Part shown: positions 63,615 to 64,000 of the stretch, piece by piece
Numbering within the stretch: position 1 is the first letter of the stretch
Layout: every line of letters starts with the position of its first letter
Assembly: GCF_900155525.1 (NCBI RefSeq)
Contig: NZ_LT706951.1
Location: 720,508-784,507, forward strand
Source of the DNA: Mailhella massiliensis
Lineage (GTDB): Bacteria; Desulfobacterota; Desulfovibrionia; Desulfovibrionales; Desulfovibrionaceae
Direction of reading: 5' to 3'
DNA: 64,000 nucleotides
The notes under the pieces: model-generated
Told to the model about the DNA's origin: nothing
Database searches by the model: none
What the model saw: the letters and a program-made list of their open reading frames with translations, nothing else
Made by a program: the position numbers and the translations under genes

Positions 63615-64000
63615 ATGGCTAAGTTTTGTAGCCCCAGAAAAATACTTAATCTGACCCTTGAAGTAGCCAACCATCGCAGAGTTGGAAGAGATTACCATAA
63701 TAATGCATTTCGCGCGATGCGAGATGCGGCCCTAGAAATCAATAGATTACTCGTGGAAGAGCCCTCTGGGTATGAGGAAATGAAAATGAAAATTTCAGTC
63801 CAGCCAAAGGTTAAGAATCCATCGTCGCGAATAGAGGTTCACCTGAAAAATATGCTATACTATGCGTCGCCCGACATCGCTCCCCAATGGGGCTTATTGA
63901 GTGCTTTAAATTTAAAAAGTACTAATGAGCTTCCGCCCTGCTTTGAAATAGAAGCAAGAGGAAGAGTATTTGTTTTCAGAGATGATTATGACGATAATAA
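63615..64000 (+). CDS. Unknown protein linked to the helicase-methylase-ATPase cluster (partial)
   Basis: The frame starts at ATG 63615 behind GAGGAG and is still open at the window end (128 residues). It starts MAKFCSPRKILNLTLEVANH and later has KMKISVQPKVKNPSSRIEVH and LSALNLKSTNELPPCFEIEA. No motif recognised. Codon use is much richer in A/T than the DUF499 gene 82 bp upstream, suggesting a different origin. Genes inserted in helicase-methylase-ATPase loci are often additional defence genes, which makes this a candidate. Confidence 0.65.
   Translation, partial: MAKFCSPRKILNLTLEVANHRRVGRDYHNNAFRAMRDAALEINRLLVEEPSGYEEMKMKISVQPKVKNPSSRIEVHLKNMLYYASPDIAPQWGLLSALNLKSTNELPPCFEIEARGRVFVFRDDYDDN

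Overview
The window is chromosomal DNA from a GC-rich, Gram-negative sulfidogen-like bacterium, most likely a member of the Desulfovibrionaceae (Desulfobacterota). This is inferred from the gene content (lptF/lptG, an EF4/LepA close to a polar amino-acid ABC transporter, a TRAP C4-dicarboxylate operon, and an rpsB-tsf-pyrH-frr-uppS-cdsA-dxr-rseP-tsaB cluster) and from strong G/C third-position codon bias. That bias produces many long antisense shadow ORFs, which are not annotated.

Layout. 1-6.7 kb: the tail of a thioesterase-like gene, a polar amino-acid ABC transporter (binding protein, permease, ATPase, permease), lepA, a 0.9-kb non-coding block of degenerate repeats and a GNAT acetyltransferase. 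6.8-9.96 kb: a very AT-rich island with one gene, a 796-aa SIR2 + P-loop (STAND-like) protein that is a strong anti-phage candidate. 10-14.8 kb (mostly minus strand): lptG, lptF, a small upstream gene, a UPF0173 metallo-hydrolase, then an exported unknown protein. 15-15.7 kb: a gene broken by a single-base frameshift. 16-25.5 kb: the translation / isoprenoid / envelope operon cluster, with a family-2 glycosyltransferase gene between tsf and pyrH whose stop overlaps the pyrH start. 26-27.7 kb: a WYL regulator and a nitroreductase. 28.6-34.2 kb: a MacA-MacB-TolC-like tripartite exporter and a small membrane protein. 34.5-35.3 kb: a complete 832-bp IS5-family element inserted in a repeat-rich spacer that ends in a 17-bp minisatellite. 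36.4-39.3 kb: a TRAP transporter operon. 39.6-42.7 kb: a 1018-aa unknown membrane protein. 42.9-46.5 kb: a DeoR-type regulator, a frameshifted MFS gene, an alpha/beta hydrolase and a small protein.

From 47.0 kb the sequence is a mobile island next to tRNA-Asn(GTT). It contains a P4-type tyrosine integrase, a small protein, a promoter/origin-like region with three dyad sites spaced exactly 21 bp apart, an unknown 313-aa protein, an array of TTCCCG hexamers at mostly 11-bp period, an AlpA-like regulator, a MobV relaxase, a candidate oriT hairpin, a small HTH protein and a serine recombinase. The cargo is a helicase / DUF1156 methylase / DUF499 ATPase cluster that matches the Hma-type (helicase-methylase-ATPase) defence organisation. 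Its methylase gene is split by a second 832-bp copy of the same IS, and the reading frame is restored exactly when the IS and one TA duplication are removed. A further gene of unknown function starts after the ATPase and runs off the window. No type IV secretion genes are visible, so the island looks like an integrative mobilisable element; its right end lies outside the window.

The least explained parts are a composite non-coding repeat mosaic present at least three times (about 5.3-6.1, 27.7-28.4 and 34.2-36.1 kb), the phased binding-site arrays in the island, and the unknown gene beside the defence cluster.
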